Positions 6,292 to 14,721 are shown, numbered from the stretch's first letter. The stretch is 16,401 bases of DNA from CAZFAP01 sp964516325 (GCA_964516325.1 CAZFAP010000114.1:1-16401); one strand, 5' to 3'. Numbers and translations: made by a program. The notes: a model not told the origin generated them from the sequence alone.

Positions 6292-8592
6292 ATGGGAGTC
6301 ATGAGAACCTTTCAAGTTCTGGGGAGAATCTTCAGGAAAAGGAAGCTGAGAAGGCGGGGTCTCTCCACCGGCGCCAAGAGAAGAACGGGCGAGATAAGAG
6401 GTTTCGCAAACACTTTTGAGAGTTCTTCTTTTTTCCGGGCGGCGACGGGCATAGCTTTTCTCCTCCTCGCGGTGGTCGTGATATGGATGGGGGGCTATTA
6501 CTATTGGCCGAAGCTGACCGTCGGCCAGGAGGCAATGGAGGATATCCATGCGTCCATAGGTTTCACGTTCCGAGACGACGAGGCGACGGAGCAACTGAGG
6601 CGGGAGGCTGCCCAGAACGTCCCGCCTCTCTACAAGCTCGACGAGAGGCGAATCGCCGCAGACCTGGACGGGCTGATAGACCTACTCAAGAAGGTGGGGC
6701 GAGGAGACGAGGATTCTTCTTCTGGGGCCGATTTGTTTGAAAAGGTGAGTAAGCTCCTTGATTCTCGCAGTTCGGAGGAGGTTAAGGAACTCCTGGGGAC
6801 CCAGGACGCGGCAGCGCTCCTTGCGAAATTGAAACTGACTATCGTGAAGGCAAGCCAATACCGGATTTCCCCCACGCCGGTTTCATTTCCCTCGGATCAA
6901 ATCGGGGTCGAGACTCGCGCCGTGAACGAGGTGCAATTGGAGCTGCGAGAGCGAATTCGGAAAGACTTCCCGCCGCCGATTAACGAGTCGTCTCTCCGGT
7001 TGATGGAAGCGATTGCCTCCGACCTCACGAGCATTTTCACGGCGAAGTACCGACGGGAGGACCTGGAGGCGGTGAGGAAGCTGCGAACCTTCGCCAGCAA
7101 GTCGGTCTCGGTCCAGTTCACTACCGTGGAGGAGGGAACGAAGGTCATCGAGAGAGGCGAAGAAATCACGCCGAGGCACGTGGCGCAGATCGAGGAAATG
7201 CGAAGGATTCTGTCGCTGAAGCGATCGCCGACGGCGAGGTTGGCCAATCTGGTGGGGGCAGCTCTGGCGGTTTGCGCGCTTACAGTTGGGACGGCTATCT
7301 TTCTGGCGAGGTTTCATAGCGTCGTCTTCAAGAGCAATTCCCGTTTGATGCTCATAGCTCTCGTTACGTTGATGAGCATGGCCGCCTCCAAAGCGTTGTT
7401 GTACTTGTGGCCGGCGTCGGCGTTCTTCAGTTATCCGGTGGCGGCACCGTTCGGAGCCTTCGTGCTCTCGATGATGCTGGGACTGCGGCTGGCAGGGTTT
7501 ATGGCGATACCGATGGCAGTTCTGCTTGGGATGAGCTTTGGCAGTTCTCTTTCGCCCGTGTTGGTGGGGATATTGGGGGGATGGGCGGCGGCATTCTTCG
7601 CGGGCAGCGTGCGACACAGGAAGGACCTGCTGAAGACAGGGTTTGTAGTTGGACTCGTGAACGGGTGCGCTATTGCGGCTGTCGGCGCCCTGGAAGGAGC
7701 AAAAGTGGGGACGCTGGCCGTTCAAGCCGCGGGAGGCATCTCCGTGGCTCTGGGGGCAATCCTTGTTGCGGCGGTTTTTCTTCCGGTTCTCGAGTGGGTT
7801 TTCAAGACTCCAACGAACATCAGCCTGGTCGAGCTGATGGATTCCAATCACCCGCTCTTGAAGAGAATGATCATGGAGGCGCCGGGGACATATTATCATT
7901 CCCTCATGGTCGGGAATCTCGCGGAAAGCGCGGCGGAGACTGTGGGCGCCAATCCGCTGCTCGCCAGGGTAGGCTCGTATTTCCACGACATTGGAAAGCT
8001 GAAGAAACCGCTCTATTTCAGTGAGAATGAAGCTTTCGGGCGGAGCAAGCATGACACCTTAAGCCCGAGAATGAGCAACCTGATTATCCTTTCGCACGTC
8101 AAAGATGGTGTGGACGTTGCGTGCAAATACAAGCTGAACCGAGCGCTCCTTGACGTGATCAAGCAACATCACGGGACAAGCCTCAACTACTACTTCTACA
8201 AGCGAGCGGAAGAGCTGAACGAAGAAGGGGCGTCAATCGCCGAAAGCGAGTTTCGGTATCCCGGTCCCCGGCCGCAGACGCAAGAAGCCGCCATCATCAT
8301 GTTAGCGGATTCTGTGGAGGCGGCATCCCGTTCGCTCGAACGGCCGACGGCTGCGAAGATTCGGGCGGTGGTCAAGAGTATCATACGGGCACGGCTGGAG
8401 GACGGTCAGCTCGATGGATGCGATGTGACGTTGAAGGACCTTCACGGGATCGAGGAGACGTTCAACCGCATCCTGATGAACACCCTTCACCCACGGGTGA
8501 AGTATCCCGAGGAAGAAAAGACAAACAAGGGCGAAACCAGTGAGCGTCCTATTCAGGAACTCGCAGAAGGTAGTGAGCGTCATTCCAGATAG
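6292..8592 (+). CDS. pgpH: 7TM-HD family membrane phosphodiesterase (PgpH/YqfF type)
   Basis: Membrane protein of 766 residues. A basic N-terminal cytoplasmic tail precedes one transmembrane helix (about 48-70), then a large extracytoplasmic 7TMR-HDED domain (about 73-310), a block of hydrophobic helices (about 316-503) and a C-terminal cytoplasmic HD domain. Metal-binding residues are visible: PGTYYHSLMVGN, His565-Asp566 in YFHDIGK, and HHG at 626-628. Characterised relatives such as Listeria PgpH hydrolyse the second messenger c-di-AMP; that activity is inferred here. The ATG at 6292 has GGGAG (6281-6285) 6 bp upstream; an in-frame TTG at 6268 overlapping the phoH stop is less likely. The order phoH, 7TM-HD, ybeY is conserved in many phyla. 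The 3' end overlaps ybeY by 53 bp. Confidence 0.93.
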   Translation: MGVMRTFQVLGRIFRKRKLRRRGLSTGAKRRTGEIRGFANTFESSSFFRAATGIAFLLLAVVVIWMGGYYYWPKLTVGQEAMEDIHASIGFTFRDDEATEQLRREAAQNVPPLYKLDERRIAADLDGLIDLLKKVGRGDEDSSSGADLFEKVSKLLDSRSSEEVKELLGTQDAAALLAKLKLTIVKASQYRISPTPVSFPSDQIGVETRAVNEVQLELRERIRKDFPPPINESSLRLMEAIASDLTSIFTAKYRREDLEAVRKLRTFASKSVSVQFTTVEEGTKVIERGEEITPRHVAQIEEMRRILSLKRSPTARLANLVGAALAVCALTVGTAIFLARFHSVVFKSNSRLMLIALVTLMSMAASKALLYLWPASAFFSYPVAAPFGAFVLSMMLGLRLAGFMAIPMAVLLGMSFGSSLSPVLVGILGGWAAAFFAGSVRHRKDLLKTGFVVGLVNGCAIAAVGALEGAKVGTLAVQAAGGISVALGAILVAAVFLPVLEWVFKTPTNISLVELMDSNHPLLKRMIMEAPGTYYHSLMVGNLAESAAETVGANPLLARVGSYFHDIGKLKKPLYFSENEAFGRSKHDTLSPRMSNLIILSHVKDGVDVACKYKLNRALLDVIKQHHGTSLNYYFYKRAEELNEEGASIAESEFRYPGPRPQTQEAAIIMLADSVEAASRSLERPTAAKIRAVVKSIIRARLEDGQLDGCDVTLKDLHGIEETFNRILMNTLHPRVKYPEEEKTNKGETSERPIQELAEGSERHSR

Positions 8593-8998
8593 CGTGGTGG
8601 CGCTGGGAGAGTTGGTGCTGGAGGAAGAGGGAGCCTCTGGTAAGGAGGTCAGCGTTCTTTTCGACGATGACGTGGGAATCAGCGAGTTGAACGAGAGACA
8701 CCTCGGCAGGAACGGCCCGACCGACGTCCTGGCATTCCCGATGGGCGGCGTGGGGAAGATGAGCCTCCACTCGGAGATGCTCGGGGATGTGGTCGTTTCC
8801 GCGGAGAGGGCTGTCTCCTATGCGACAGAACGCGGGTTGGCGGTTGAAGATGAGTTATCGTTGTATTTGGTCCATGGCATCCTTCACCTGCTGGGCTACG
8901 ATGACACGGACAGGCAGAGTCGCTCGAAGATGAAGCGGAGGGAAAAAGAGCTGTTAGGCAAGGCGCGCGAAAGAGAGATGACAATAGGGTTGAAGTAG
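8540..8998 (+). CDS. ybeY: endoribonuclease YbeY (rRNA maturation factor)
   Basis: YbeY is a metal-dependent endoribonuclease that acts in 16S rRNA 3'-end maturation and ribosome quality control. The 152-residue protein has family length and the signature HGILHLLGYDD: His112 and His116 match two metal ligands. The usual third ligand in HGxLHLxGYDH is replaced by Asp122, followed by T-D. An Arg in the N-terminal part (RNGPTDVLAFP) matches the conserved T-D-V-L-(A/S)-F-P motif. The GTG start overlaps the 7TM-HD gene by 53 bp and has an AGGG about 8 bp upstream, suggesting translational coupling. A later start would remove the first conserved strand. Confidence 0.92.
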   Translation: MSVLFRNSQKVVSVIPDSVVALGELVLEEEGASGKEVSVLFDDDVGISELNERHLGRNGPTDVLAFPMGGVGKMSLHSEMLGDVVVSAERAVSYATERGLAVEDELSLYLVHGILHLLGYDDTDRQSRSKMKRREKELLGKAREREMTIGLK

Positions 8999-9129
8999 TC
9001 CACCTGGCCGGTGAGGAGCGCGGGAAAGAGCTCAGGGAGAAGTCCCCGGACCTTTAAGGAAAGGCGCTCCGTTGCTTGTCAGCGTGATTGAAAGGGAATT
9101 CCCCCGACCTTGAAAGGGAGGGACAGCGG
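8999..9129. other. 131-bp gap between ybeY and the CorC-type gene
   Basis: No terminator with a T-tract and no strong promoter is visible. It ends with the ribosome binding site of the next gene (GGGAGGG, 9116-9122), so the genes may still share a transcript. Confidence 0.4.
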
Positions 9130-10434
9130 TTGTCTCCGACAACTTTCGCTATAGCATTCGCGGCGATGATCGTGACTGCCGGTTTCTCGACCTGGGCGAG
9201 ACTGACTCTTCTTTCGCTGCGGCCTTCGCAGCTCCGGGGATTACTCGGGCGAGGAAAGGGACAAGAGCATCACCGCGAGTATCTGAAAGAGGCGGAAGGT
9301 CTTGTGTTAAGCACGTTGGTTGTGGCCAATGTGGTAAGGGCGGGAACACCCCTGCTCATCTTCGGGTGGCTGAGGAACGCGGCCCCGAGGATGCCAGTGG
9401 GCTGGATGCTGGCCATCTCATTCCTGTCGAGCGCGATGAGCCTTCTGCTTTTCTCGGAACTTGTGCCCCGGGTGTTGGTGAGTTCTCGCCGCGAGCCCGC
9501 TATGAAGTTTGCCATTCTGCCGCTGCTGCTTCTGAACCTGGCGGCGCTTCCGGGGAGGGTTGCCTTGCAGCGGCTCTCGCTCCTGATAGCAAAGGCGCTG
9601 GGGCGAAACGCAGAGGGCCTCTCGTTATGGCCATTCCGGGCGAGTCCTTCCATGCTGTGGGACATGGAGGGAAGAGAAACTCAACTGGAAGAGAATGAGA
9701 AGGTGCTTATCTCGAGCATTTTCGACATGACCGAGACGATAGTCCGGGAGGTTATGGTGCCGAGGGTGGACATGCACTGCCTTGAGCAGGATGAAACCCT
9801 CGCGCAGGTTCGCCAAAAGATTCTGGCGAGCGGGCATTCTCGGTTTCCGGTCTATGAGGATAGTGTGGACAATATTGTTGGGCTTTTTCTTGTGAAAGAC
9901 CTGCTGAAATATTCGTCGGAAGAAGAGCTGGCGAAGGTCAGGGTCAGGGAATTGATGCATCTGATCACGTTTGTTCCGGAGACGAAAAACGTTAGCGAGC
10001 TGTTGAGGGAGTTCCAGCAGGCGCGGCGGCACGTGGCTGTGGTCGTGGACGAGTACGGCAACACGGCGGGGTTCGTGACAATCGAGGACCTCGTGGAACA
10101 GATCGTCGGGAAAATCGGGGACGAGTTTGACCAGCAGCGCAAGCTCTACACGGAGACAAAAGACGGGGCGTACATTGTGGACGCCAAGATGGCTGTGAGC
10201 GATGTGGCGAAAGAGATAGGGCTAAAGCTGCCGCAGGACAGCGAGTATGATACCATTGGGGGGTTCGTGGCGGCCGCTCTGGGCAAAGTGCCGCAGCCGG
10301 GCGAGACCTTTCAGTCGAACGGAGTGGCCGTAACCGTTCTGGAGGCGGACGACAGAAGGGTGCACCGGGTGAAGGTCATGCGCTTGCCGGAGGAAAAGAT
10401 CGGGATGTTTGAAGAGAGAGGTGAGAGCGAGTGA
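9130..10434 (+). CDS. CorC/HlyC family membrane protein (DUF21, CBS pair, CorC_HlyC)
   Basis: The protein has 434 residues. The N-terminal DUF21 (CNNM) part contains about four membrane helices (for example AIAFAAMIVTAGFSTW and MKFAILPLLLLNLAALPG). A CBS domain pair runs from about MVPRVDMHCLEQDETL to EYGNTAGFVTIEDLVEQIVG (E-Y-G-N near residue 307), and the CorC_HlyC C-terminal domain fills the last 90 residues. Relatives export Mg2+/Co2+ or bind ATP/Mg; the ion is not readable here. The start is TTG at 9130, with GGGAGGG 7 bp upstream; an earlier TTG (9088) would add 14 polar residues in front of the first helix. In many genomes a CorC-type gene follows ybeY. The stop overlaps the next gene's GTG by 4 bp. 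Confidence 0.92.
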   Translation: MSPTTFAIAFAAMIVTAGFSTWARLTLLSLRPSQLRGLLGRGKGQEHHREYLKEAEGLVLSTLVVANVVRAGTPLLIFGWLRNAAPRMPVGWMLAISFLSSAMSLLLFSELVPRVLVSSRREPAMKFAILPLLLLNLAALPGRVALQRLSLLIAKALGRNAEGLSLWPFRASPSMLWDMEGRETQLEENEKVLISSIFDMTETIVREVMVPRVDMHCLEQDETLAQVRQKILASGHSRFPVYEDSVDNIVGLFLVKDLLKYSSEEELAKVRVRELMHLITFVPETKNVSELLREFQQARRHVAVVVDEYGNTAGFVTIEDLVEQIVGKIGDEFDQQRKLYTETKDGAYIVDAKMAVSDVAKEIGLKLPQDSEYDTIGGFVAAALGKVPQPGETFQSNGVAVTVLEADDRRVHRVKVMRLPEEKIGMFEERGESE

Positions 10435-11171
10435 GCCTCAGAAATTGGCTCAGGAACAACCTTGCGGCTGGCGTGCTCGTGCTGGTTCCCGTGCTGGGAA
10501 CCGTGGCGCTGTTCTGGTGGCTATTCGGGAAGGTCACGGGGCCGGGCTACGGATTGCTGGACAAGCAACTCGAAAATACGACATACGTCGAGTTTCTGCA
10601 AAAGAATCGGTTGCTGTTCCGGCTGGCGGTTCTCTTTCTCATGCTCGGAGTAACGGTTCTGGTCGGAACCGTGGCAAGGAACCTTTTGGGAAGACGGATC
10701 ATCCGGCTTGGGGAGGCCTTGTTGCAGAGAATCCCTTTTGTGAAGCGAGTGTACAAGGCTCTCAAACAGATCGCGGAGGCGTTCTGGGGCGAGAACAAGG
10801 GGATTTTCAGCGGAGTGGTGGCGGTGGAATATCCACGGGAGGGTCTTTACACTATCGGCTTTCTCATGGCGTCGAGCGCCGGAGACGTGGGGATCAAGCC
10901 GGACGAGAAATTGACGATGGTGTTCCTGCCGTCAACGCCGAACGTTAGCATTGGCTGGTTTGCGATGGTGCCAAAAGAAAAGGCGATACGGCTGAATATG
11001 ACGGTGGAAGACGCGATGAAGATGATTGTGTCCGGCGGTGTGGTGCTCCCGGAACAGGACCGGTGGGTCGAAGTTTTGGAGGCAAAGAGTAGGGGGGAAC
11101 CAAGGGGCGAGACGAAGACGGGTCTCCAGTTGGCGTCATCGGCTCCGAGGGCAAAGACGGCTGGGAGTTGA
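10431..11171 (+). CDS. DUF502 family membrane protein (copy 1)
   Basis: The 246-residue protein starts at GTG 10431, overlapping the preceding stop (GTGA), with AGAGG upstream. Two hydrophobic helices (AAGVLVLVPVLGTVALFWWL and LFRLAVLFLMLGVTVLVGTV) flank a short loop with TGPGYG. A conserved soluble part follows, with R-R-I-I-R-L-G-E, I-P-F-V-K-R-V-Y and L-P-S-T-P-N. This is the DUF502 layout, an inner-membrane family of unknown function. Its C-terminal tail (about 25 residues, Ser/Thr/Lys-rich) is variable. The next gene is a clear paralogue. Confidence 0.9.
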   Translation: MSLRNWLRNNLAAGVLVLVPVLGTVALFWWLFGKVTGPGYGLLDKQLENTTYVEFLQKNRLLFRLAVLFLMLGVTVLVGTVARNLLGRRIIRLGEALLQRIPFVKRVYKALKQIAEAFWGENKGIFSGVVAVEYPREGLYTIGFLMASSAGDVGIKPDEKLTMVFLPSTPNVSIGWFAMVPKEKAIRLNMTVEDAMKMIVSGGVVLPEQDRWVEVLEAKSRGEPRGETKTGLQLASSAPRAKTAGS

Positions 11172-11207
11172 CGTCGGGAATGAACATCCGCTCGCGGAAG
11201 GCTTGTC

Positions 11208-11273
11208 ATGACGAAGACAGCCCAGACGTTCAAAGAGGTAGAACGCCTGAGACTGAGAAGGTGCAGAGAATGA
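11208..11273 (+). other. possible 21-codon leader frame between the DUF502 copies
   Basis: A short frame starts at ATG 11208 after a GGAAGG, reads basic residues (FKEVERLRLRRCRE) and stops in the ATGA that starts the second DUF502 gene. It may be a coupling leader or a chance frame; no family was recognised. Confidence 0.2.
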
Positions 11274-11983
11274 CGTTCAGGAGTTGGTTCAGAAAGAATT
11301 TTCTGGCGGGAATCCTTGTGCTGGTGCCGTTGTTGGGAACGGCGGCGCTGTTCTGGTGGTTATTTGCGAAAGTGACAGGACCGGGATACGGGTGGATGCT
11401 GAAGCGAATCGGGAACAGAGAATACGCGGAGTTTCTGAAAGAAAACCAATTTCTGTTCCGGCTGATTGTTCTGTTCCTGATGTTAGGGGCGACGATTTTG
11501 GTGGGAGTTGTGGCGAGAAATTTCGCGGGGAGGCGGGTTATTCGGCTCGGAGAAACGGTTTTTGAGAAACTCCCAGTCGTCAACCGGGTTTTCAAAGGGC
11601 TCAAACAGATAAGCGAGGCGTTTCTGGGCCAGGGCAAGACCGCGTTCAGCGGTGTGGTGGCGATCGAGTATCCCAAAAGGGGCGTTTACGCGATAGGTCT
11701 TCTGAGTTCGGCCGGTAGGCGACAGAGCACAGGAACACCAGGGGAAAAGCTTGTCGGCGTCTTGCTGCCTACAACTCCGAACCCGACTTCCGGATACCTG
11801 GTCATTCTGCCGGAAAAAGACGTGATTCCGTTGAACATGACGGTGGAGGACGCGCTGAAGCTGATCGTTTCGGGCGGGGCGGTTGTGCCGGAGGGTTTTA
11901 AGGCGGGGGTAGTTCTGGCTGCAAAGAACGAAATCGGCCAAAAGGCACTACAGGGAGCGGAAGCCCCATCGTCCAGCGGTTAA
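11270..11983 (+). CDS. DUF502 family membrane protein (copy 2)
   Basis: The 237-residue product has the same architecture as the gene before it: two membrane helices, the TGPGYG loop, and the conserved R-R-V-I-R-L-G-E and L-P-T-T-P-N blocks. Over the first 41 residues 30 are identical to copy 1, so this is a tandem duplication. I chose ATG 11270, which aligns with the start of copy 1 and has GAAGG (11257-11261) 8 bp upstream; an in-frame start at 11168 would add 34 residues with no counterpart. The loop after the helices (AEFLKENQF) and the tail differ most. A terminator-like hairpin follows at 12019. Confidence 0.9.
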   Translation: MTFRSWFRKNFLAGILVLVPLLGTAALFWWLFAKVTGPGYGWMLKRIGNREYAEFLKENQFLFRLIVLFLMLGATILVGVVARNFAGRRVIRLGETVFEKLPVVNRVFKGLKQISEAFLGQGKTAFSGVVAIEYPKRGVYAIGLLSSAGRRQSTGTPGEKLVGVLLPTTPNPTSGYLVILPEKDVIPLNMTVEDALKLIVSGGAVVPEGFKAGVVLAAKNEIGQKALQGAEAPSSSG

Positions 11984-12018
11984 GTAGGCAGGGGCGAATT
12001 GAGCAAGTAGTAGGATCA

Positions 12019-12046
12019 GGAAGCCGCCGGCGCTTCCCTTTCTTTT
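12019..12046 (+). terminator. intrinsic terminator after the DUF502 pair
   Basis: GGAAGC (12019-12024), a 7-nt loop and GCTTCC (12032-12037) form a stem that is followed by the T-rich run CTTTCTTTT. Its place between the second DUF502 gene and recO supports the end of the upstream operon. Confidence 0.6.
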
Positions 12047-12072
12047 CTCCACTCGAAATCAGGAGCGGTGAT

Positions 12073-12813
12073 TTGATTTTCCGACGGACAACAGGGGTCG
12101 TGTTACGGTGCAGGGATTTCTCTGAAACCAGCAAAATTGTGATTTTCTATACTCGGGACTTCGGCAAGGTCCGCGTCGTCGCCAAGGGCGCCAAACGAAA
12201 GAAGAGCGAGTTTCTGGGGATCCTCGAGCCTCTATCCGTGCTGGAGATTGTCTATATTGAGCGGAGAGGAGGATTGCACATTCTGAAGGAGGCGCACCTG
12301 ATGGACTCCCACCTGGAGCTGCGAGAACGCGTGTCGAGAATCGCCCACGGGCTGCAATTCCTGTCCCTGATTGAAAGTACCCAGCCGGAGGAGGATGCGG
12401 ACCCGGCGGTTTTTGAACTGCTCCTGTCGTCCCTCTTCGCGCTTCACCGTGCCCGCTCGCCGGAAAATGTATCCATTGTTCTTCACCTGCGCCTCCTGAA
12501 GCACTTTGGAAGGCTGCCGAGCCTCACGAATTGCAGCCAGTGCGAATCCCCGCTGAAAGGGACGGCGTACTACGATCCGCGATGGGGAAGCTTGCGATGT
12601 CAAGGGTGCGGAGAAGGTGGGAGCATGCGCCTGCCGCAGGGAACGTTGCAGGTTTTGAGACGCCTGGCGGAGGCTCCGTTTGATCGCTGCATGAGCCTAA
12701 GGCTTTTGAAGGAGCAGCGAGAGGAACTCACGGGCCTGGTGGGGATTATGCTGAAGGCGGCGACTGAGACGGAACTCACTGCCGAGGAGGTGGTGAAGTC
12801 TTTGTTGCGGTAA
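12073..12813 (+). CDS. recO: DNA repair protein RecO
   Basis: RecO loads RecA in the RecFOR pathway by binding SSB and annealing single strands. The protein has 246 residues, the usual length. The N-terminal OB fold shows the family opening TTGVVLRCRDFSETSKIV and VAKGAKRKKSEF. The C-terminal part carries a zinc-finger pair C154-x2-C157 and C176-x2-C179, typical of RecO with zinc. The TTG at 12073 is the start: AGGAG (12061-12065) lies 7 bp upstream. It runs into the radical SAM gene with only 11 bp between stop and start. Confidence 0.92.
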   Translation: MIFRRTTGVVLRCRDFSETSKIVIFYTRDFGKVRVVAKGAKRKKSEFLGILEPLSVLEIVYIERRGGLHILKEAHLMDSHLELRERVSRIAHGLQFLSLIESTQPEEDADPAVFELLLSSLFALHRARSPENVSIVLHLRLLKHFGRLPSLTNCSQCESPLKGTAYYDPRWGSLRCQGCGEGGSMRLPQGTLQVLRRLAEAPFDRCMSLRLLKEQREELTGLVGIMLKAATETELTAEEVVKSLLR

Positions 12814-12824
12814 GGAGGGACGCC

Positions 12825-14366
12825 GTGCGAGCCAGCCTCAGAAAGGAAATCCAGCGACTGCTCAGTTTGGAGACCGGCACGATTGTCAAAGCGTACGGGG
12901 ATGTCCGGGTGGCGCTGGTCTATCCGAACTCCTATCACCTCGGAATGAGCAACCTTGGGTTTCAAACGGTCTATGCCCTCATCAACAAGAACCCCGTCGG
13001 GCACTGCGAACGGAGTTTCCTGTTCGAGGGGGACGAGGCGGTGACGCTGGAATCGGGGGCGACGCTCTCCAGTTTCGACGTCGTGGGTTTTTCTGTGTCG
13101 TTCGAGCTTGATTACCCAAACATCCCGGAGATTCTGCGCAGAGCGAAGATTCCGCCGAGGGCCGCAGACAGGGACGACCGCCATCCCCTGATTGTGGCAG
13201 GGGGAGCAGCCGTGATGTTGAATCCGGAGCCAATCGCGGATTTTGTGGATGGATTCGTCATCGGGGAGGCGGAGACGGTTCTCGACGGGGTTCTTTCGAT
13301 AGTCGCCGCGGGGAAAGGGAAAGGTAAGCCTTTCGTGAGGGAGAGGCTGGCACAATTGGAGGGCGTTTACGTTCCGAGTCTTTATGAGGTTGAGGTTAAT
13401 GGGGAAGGACGGGTGCGGGAGGTGAAAGTCAGCGGCGACGCGCCGTATCCCATTCGGAAAAATCCGCCGCCGGACATCGAGGAATTCGCCACGACAAGTG
13501 AGGCTCTGACGCCGGAGACGATTTTCGCCGACAGGTTGCTGGTGGAGGTATCTCGCGGATGCCCGAGAAGATGCAAATTCTGCGGAGCAAGGTCAATTTA
13601 TTGTCCGCCGAGGTGGCGGTCAGGAGGGGTGGTCCTTGACGCCATTAACAGCAGGATGTGCGGCGGGAAGCGCGTTGGGTTAATGGGCGCCGCGATCGGA
13701 GACCACCGGGAAATCCAAGAGATTTGCTCGTCGCTCGCGGACGAGGGGGTGGACATTTCTATCTCAAGCGTTCGCGTGGACAGAGTAACTCCCGCGTTGG
13801 CGAGCGCACTTGCGAGAGGCGGCGCCAGGACATTGACCATCGCGCCGGAAGGCGGCTCGGAGAAGCGGAGGAGGGAAGTGGGGAAAGAGCTTTCCAATGG
13901 GGAGCTGATCGAGTGCGCCCGCATCCTGAAAGAGTCGGGGATTCAAGCACTCAAGGTCTATTTCATGGTCGGTTTTCCCCATGAGGAGCGGGACGATGTG
14001 GAACAGATTGTGGAGCGGGCGGCGGAACTTTCGGCAATCATTCGGGTAACTGTGAGCGTTTCTCCGTTTGTGCCGAAGCCGCGGACGCCATATCAGAGGT
14101 TTGGGTCAAAGCCGCTGGGCTATTTGCGAAGCACACTATCGTATTTGCAAAAAGAACTGCGAAAGCTGAGGGGAGTAACGTTCTCAGCGGTTAGTCCGAA
14201 GGATTCCCTCATGGAGGCGGCGCTGTCGCGAGGAAGCAGGTCGTTGAGCAACTGGCTGGAGACAAATTCGGCGCCCCCGGCGGAGGTGGAAAAATTGGCT
14301 TGTCGCGAAATTCCCGACGAGGAAATGCTGCCGTGGGACATTTTCGAGGATGCCGGAAAATCGTAA
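12825..14366 (+). CDS. radical SAM protein with N-terminal B12-binding-like region
   Basis: The protein has 513 residues and starts at GTG 12825 with AAGGAGG (12812-12818) 6 bp upstream. The N-terminal 200 residues read as a cobalamin-binding-like Rossmann domain (VALVYPNSYHLGMSNLG, VGFSVSFELDYPNIP, IVAGGAAVMLNPEP). The radical SAM core holds the cluster motif C246-x3-C250-x2-C253 (SRGCPRRCKFC), and later blocks (LTIAPEGGSEKRR, KVYFMVGFPHEERDD) match the COG1032 class. Such proteins reductively cleave S-adenosylmethionine. Relatives (TIGR03960-like) often sit beside a DUF2344 gene; none is present here. The substrate is unknown. Translational coupling to recO is likely. Confidence 0.88.
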   Translation: MRASLRKEIQRLLSLETGTIVKAYGDVRVALVYPNSYHLGMSNLGFQTVYALINKNPVGHCERSFLFEGDEAVTLESGATLSSFDVVGFSVSFELDYPNIPEILRRAKIPPRAADRDDRHPLIVAGGAAVMLNPEPIADFVDGFVIGEAETVLDGVLSIVAAGKGKGKPFVRERLAQLEGVYVPSLYEVEVNGEGRVREVKVSGDAPYPIRKNPPPDIEEFATTSEALTPETIFADRLLVEVSRGCPRRCKFCGARSIYCPPRWRSGGVVLDAINSRMCGGKRVGLMGAAIGDHREIQEICSSLADEGVDISISSVRVDRVTPALASALARGGARTLTIAPEGGSEKRRREVGKELSNGELIECARILKESGIQALKVYFMVGFPHEERDDVEQIVERAAELSAIIRVTVSVSPFVPKPRTPYQRFGSKPLGYLRSTLSYLQKELRKLRGVTFSAVSPKDSLMEAALSRGSRSLSNWLETNSAPPAEVEKLACREIPDEEMLPWDIFEDAGKS

Positions 14367-14416
14367 CCGTCCGGTGAACGCATGTGAAGTCTGGCACAGG
14401 TCTTGGGAGTCGGGGA

Positions 14417-14660
14417 TCAAGCGGGGACGTTCTGGGTGGTGTTCTGAGCGGCTTTCCAGTTATCCGGGAAGAGTTCCTCGAGGCGTTTGGCAGGATGGGA
14501 CTGCCAAAGGCAGGCTGGAAGACGTCGCGGGGGTAGGCGAAGGGGGCGATCTGAAGCCGTTTGCAGGTGGTGATGAAGCTGGTGAGGATGGCGCGGGTTT
14601 GCCCACCTCCCTCGCTGCTGAAGAACAGCCCCAGGCCGAAGCCCAACGGGCACGGGAAGA
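14417..14660 (-). pseudogene. IS66-family transposase C-terminal fragment, frameshifted
   Basis: The minus strand reads, in one frame from about 14646 to about 14518, a peptide with EGGGQTRAILTSFITTCKR and FAYPRDVF. Then, in a second frame down to the stop at 14417-14419, it reads SHPAKRLEELFPDNWKAA. Joined, these reproduce the end of IS66 transposases: G-S-x-x-G-G-x-T-A-A-I-x-x-S-F-x-x-T-C-K-R, I-D-P-F-A-Y-L-R-D-V, then H-P-x-x-R-x-x-E-L-L-P-x-x-W. A frameshift near 14500-14518 breaks it, and the rest of the transposase is absent. A perfect inverted repeat TTTGGCAG/CTGCCAAA (14486-14493 and 14501-14508) sits at the break. Terminal inverted repeats were not identified. Confidence 0.75.
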
Positions 14661-14693
14661 TGCGCCCAACACGCCATTTTGGTCAATTTGGGC

Positions 14694-14721
14694 TTGACAC
14701 AGCTCCCGGGGCTGGCATAAT
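14694..14721 (+). promoter_or_regulatory. sigma70-like promoter facing the integrase fragment
   Basis: TTGACA (14694-14699) and CATAAT (14716-14721) are 16 bp apart; the first box is consensus and the second differs at one base. It points toward the recombinase fragment and the cassette. A Shine-Dalgarno-like AAAGGGAGG follows at about 14734, leading only to a very short frame ending at 14785, so the gene it once drove may be lost. Confidence 0.55.

Noticed and set aside
6883..8052. 389-codon minus-strand open frame
   Set aside because: It lies wholly inside the 7TM-HD gene on the other strand; the His/Arg/Gln-rich peptide is typical of an antisense shadow of membrane-protein codons.
14350..14697. 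115-codon plus-strand open frame after the radical SAM gene
   Set aside because: The minus strand here reads the IS66 transposase end in two frames, which explains the sequence better.
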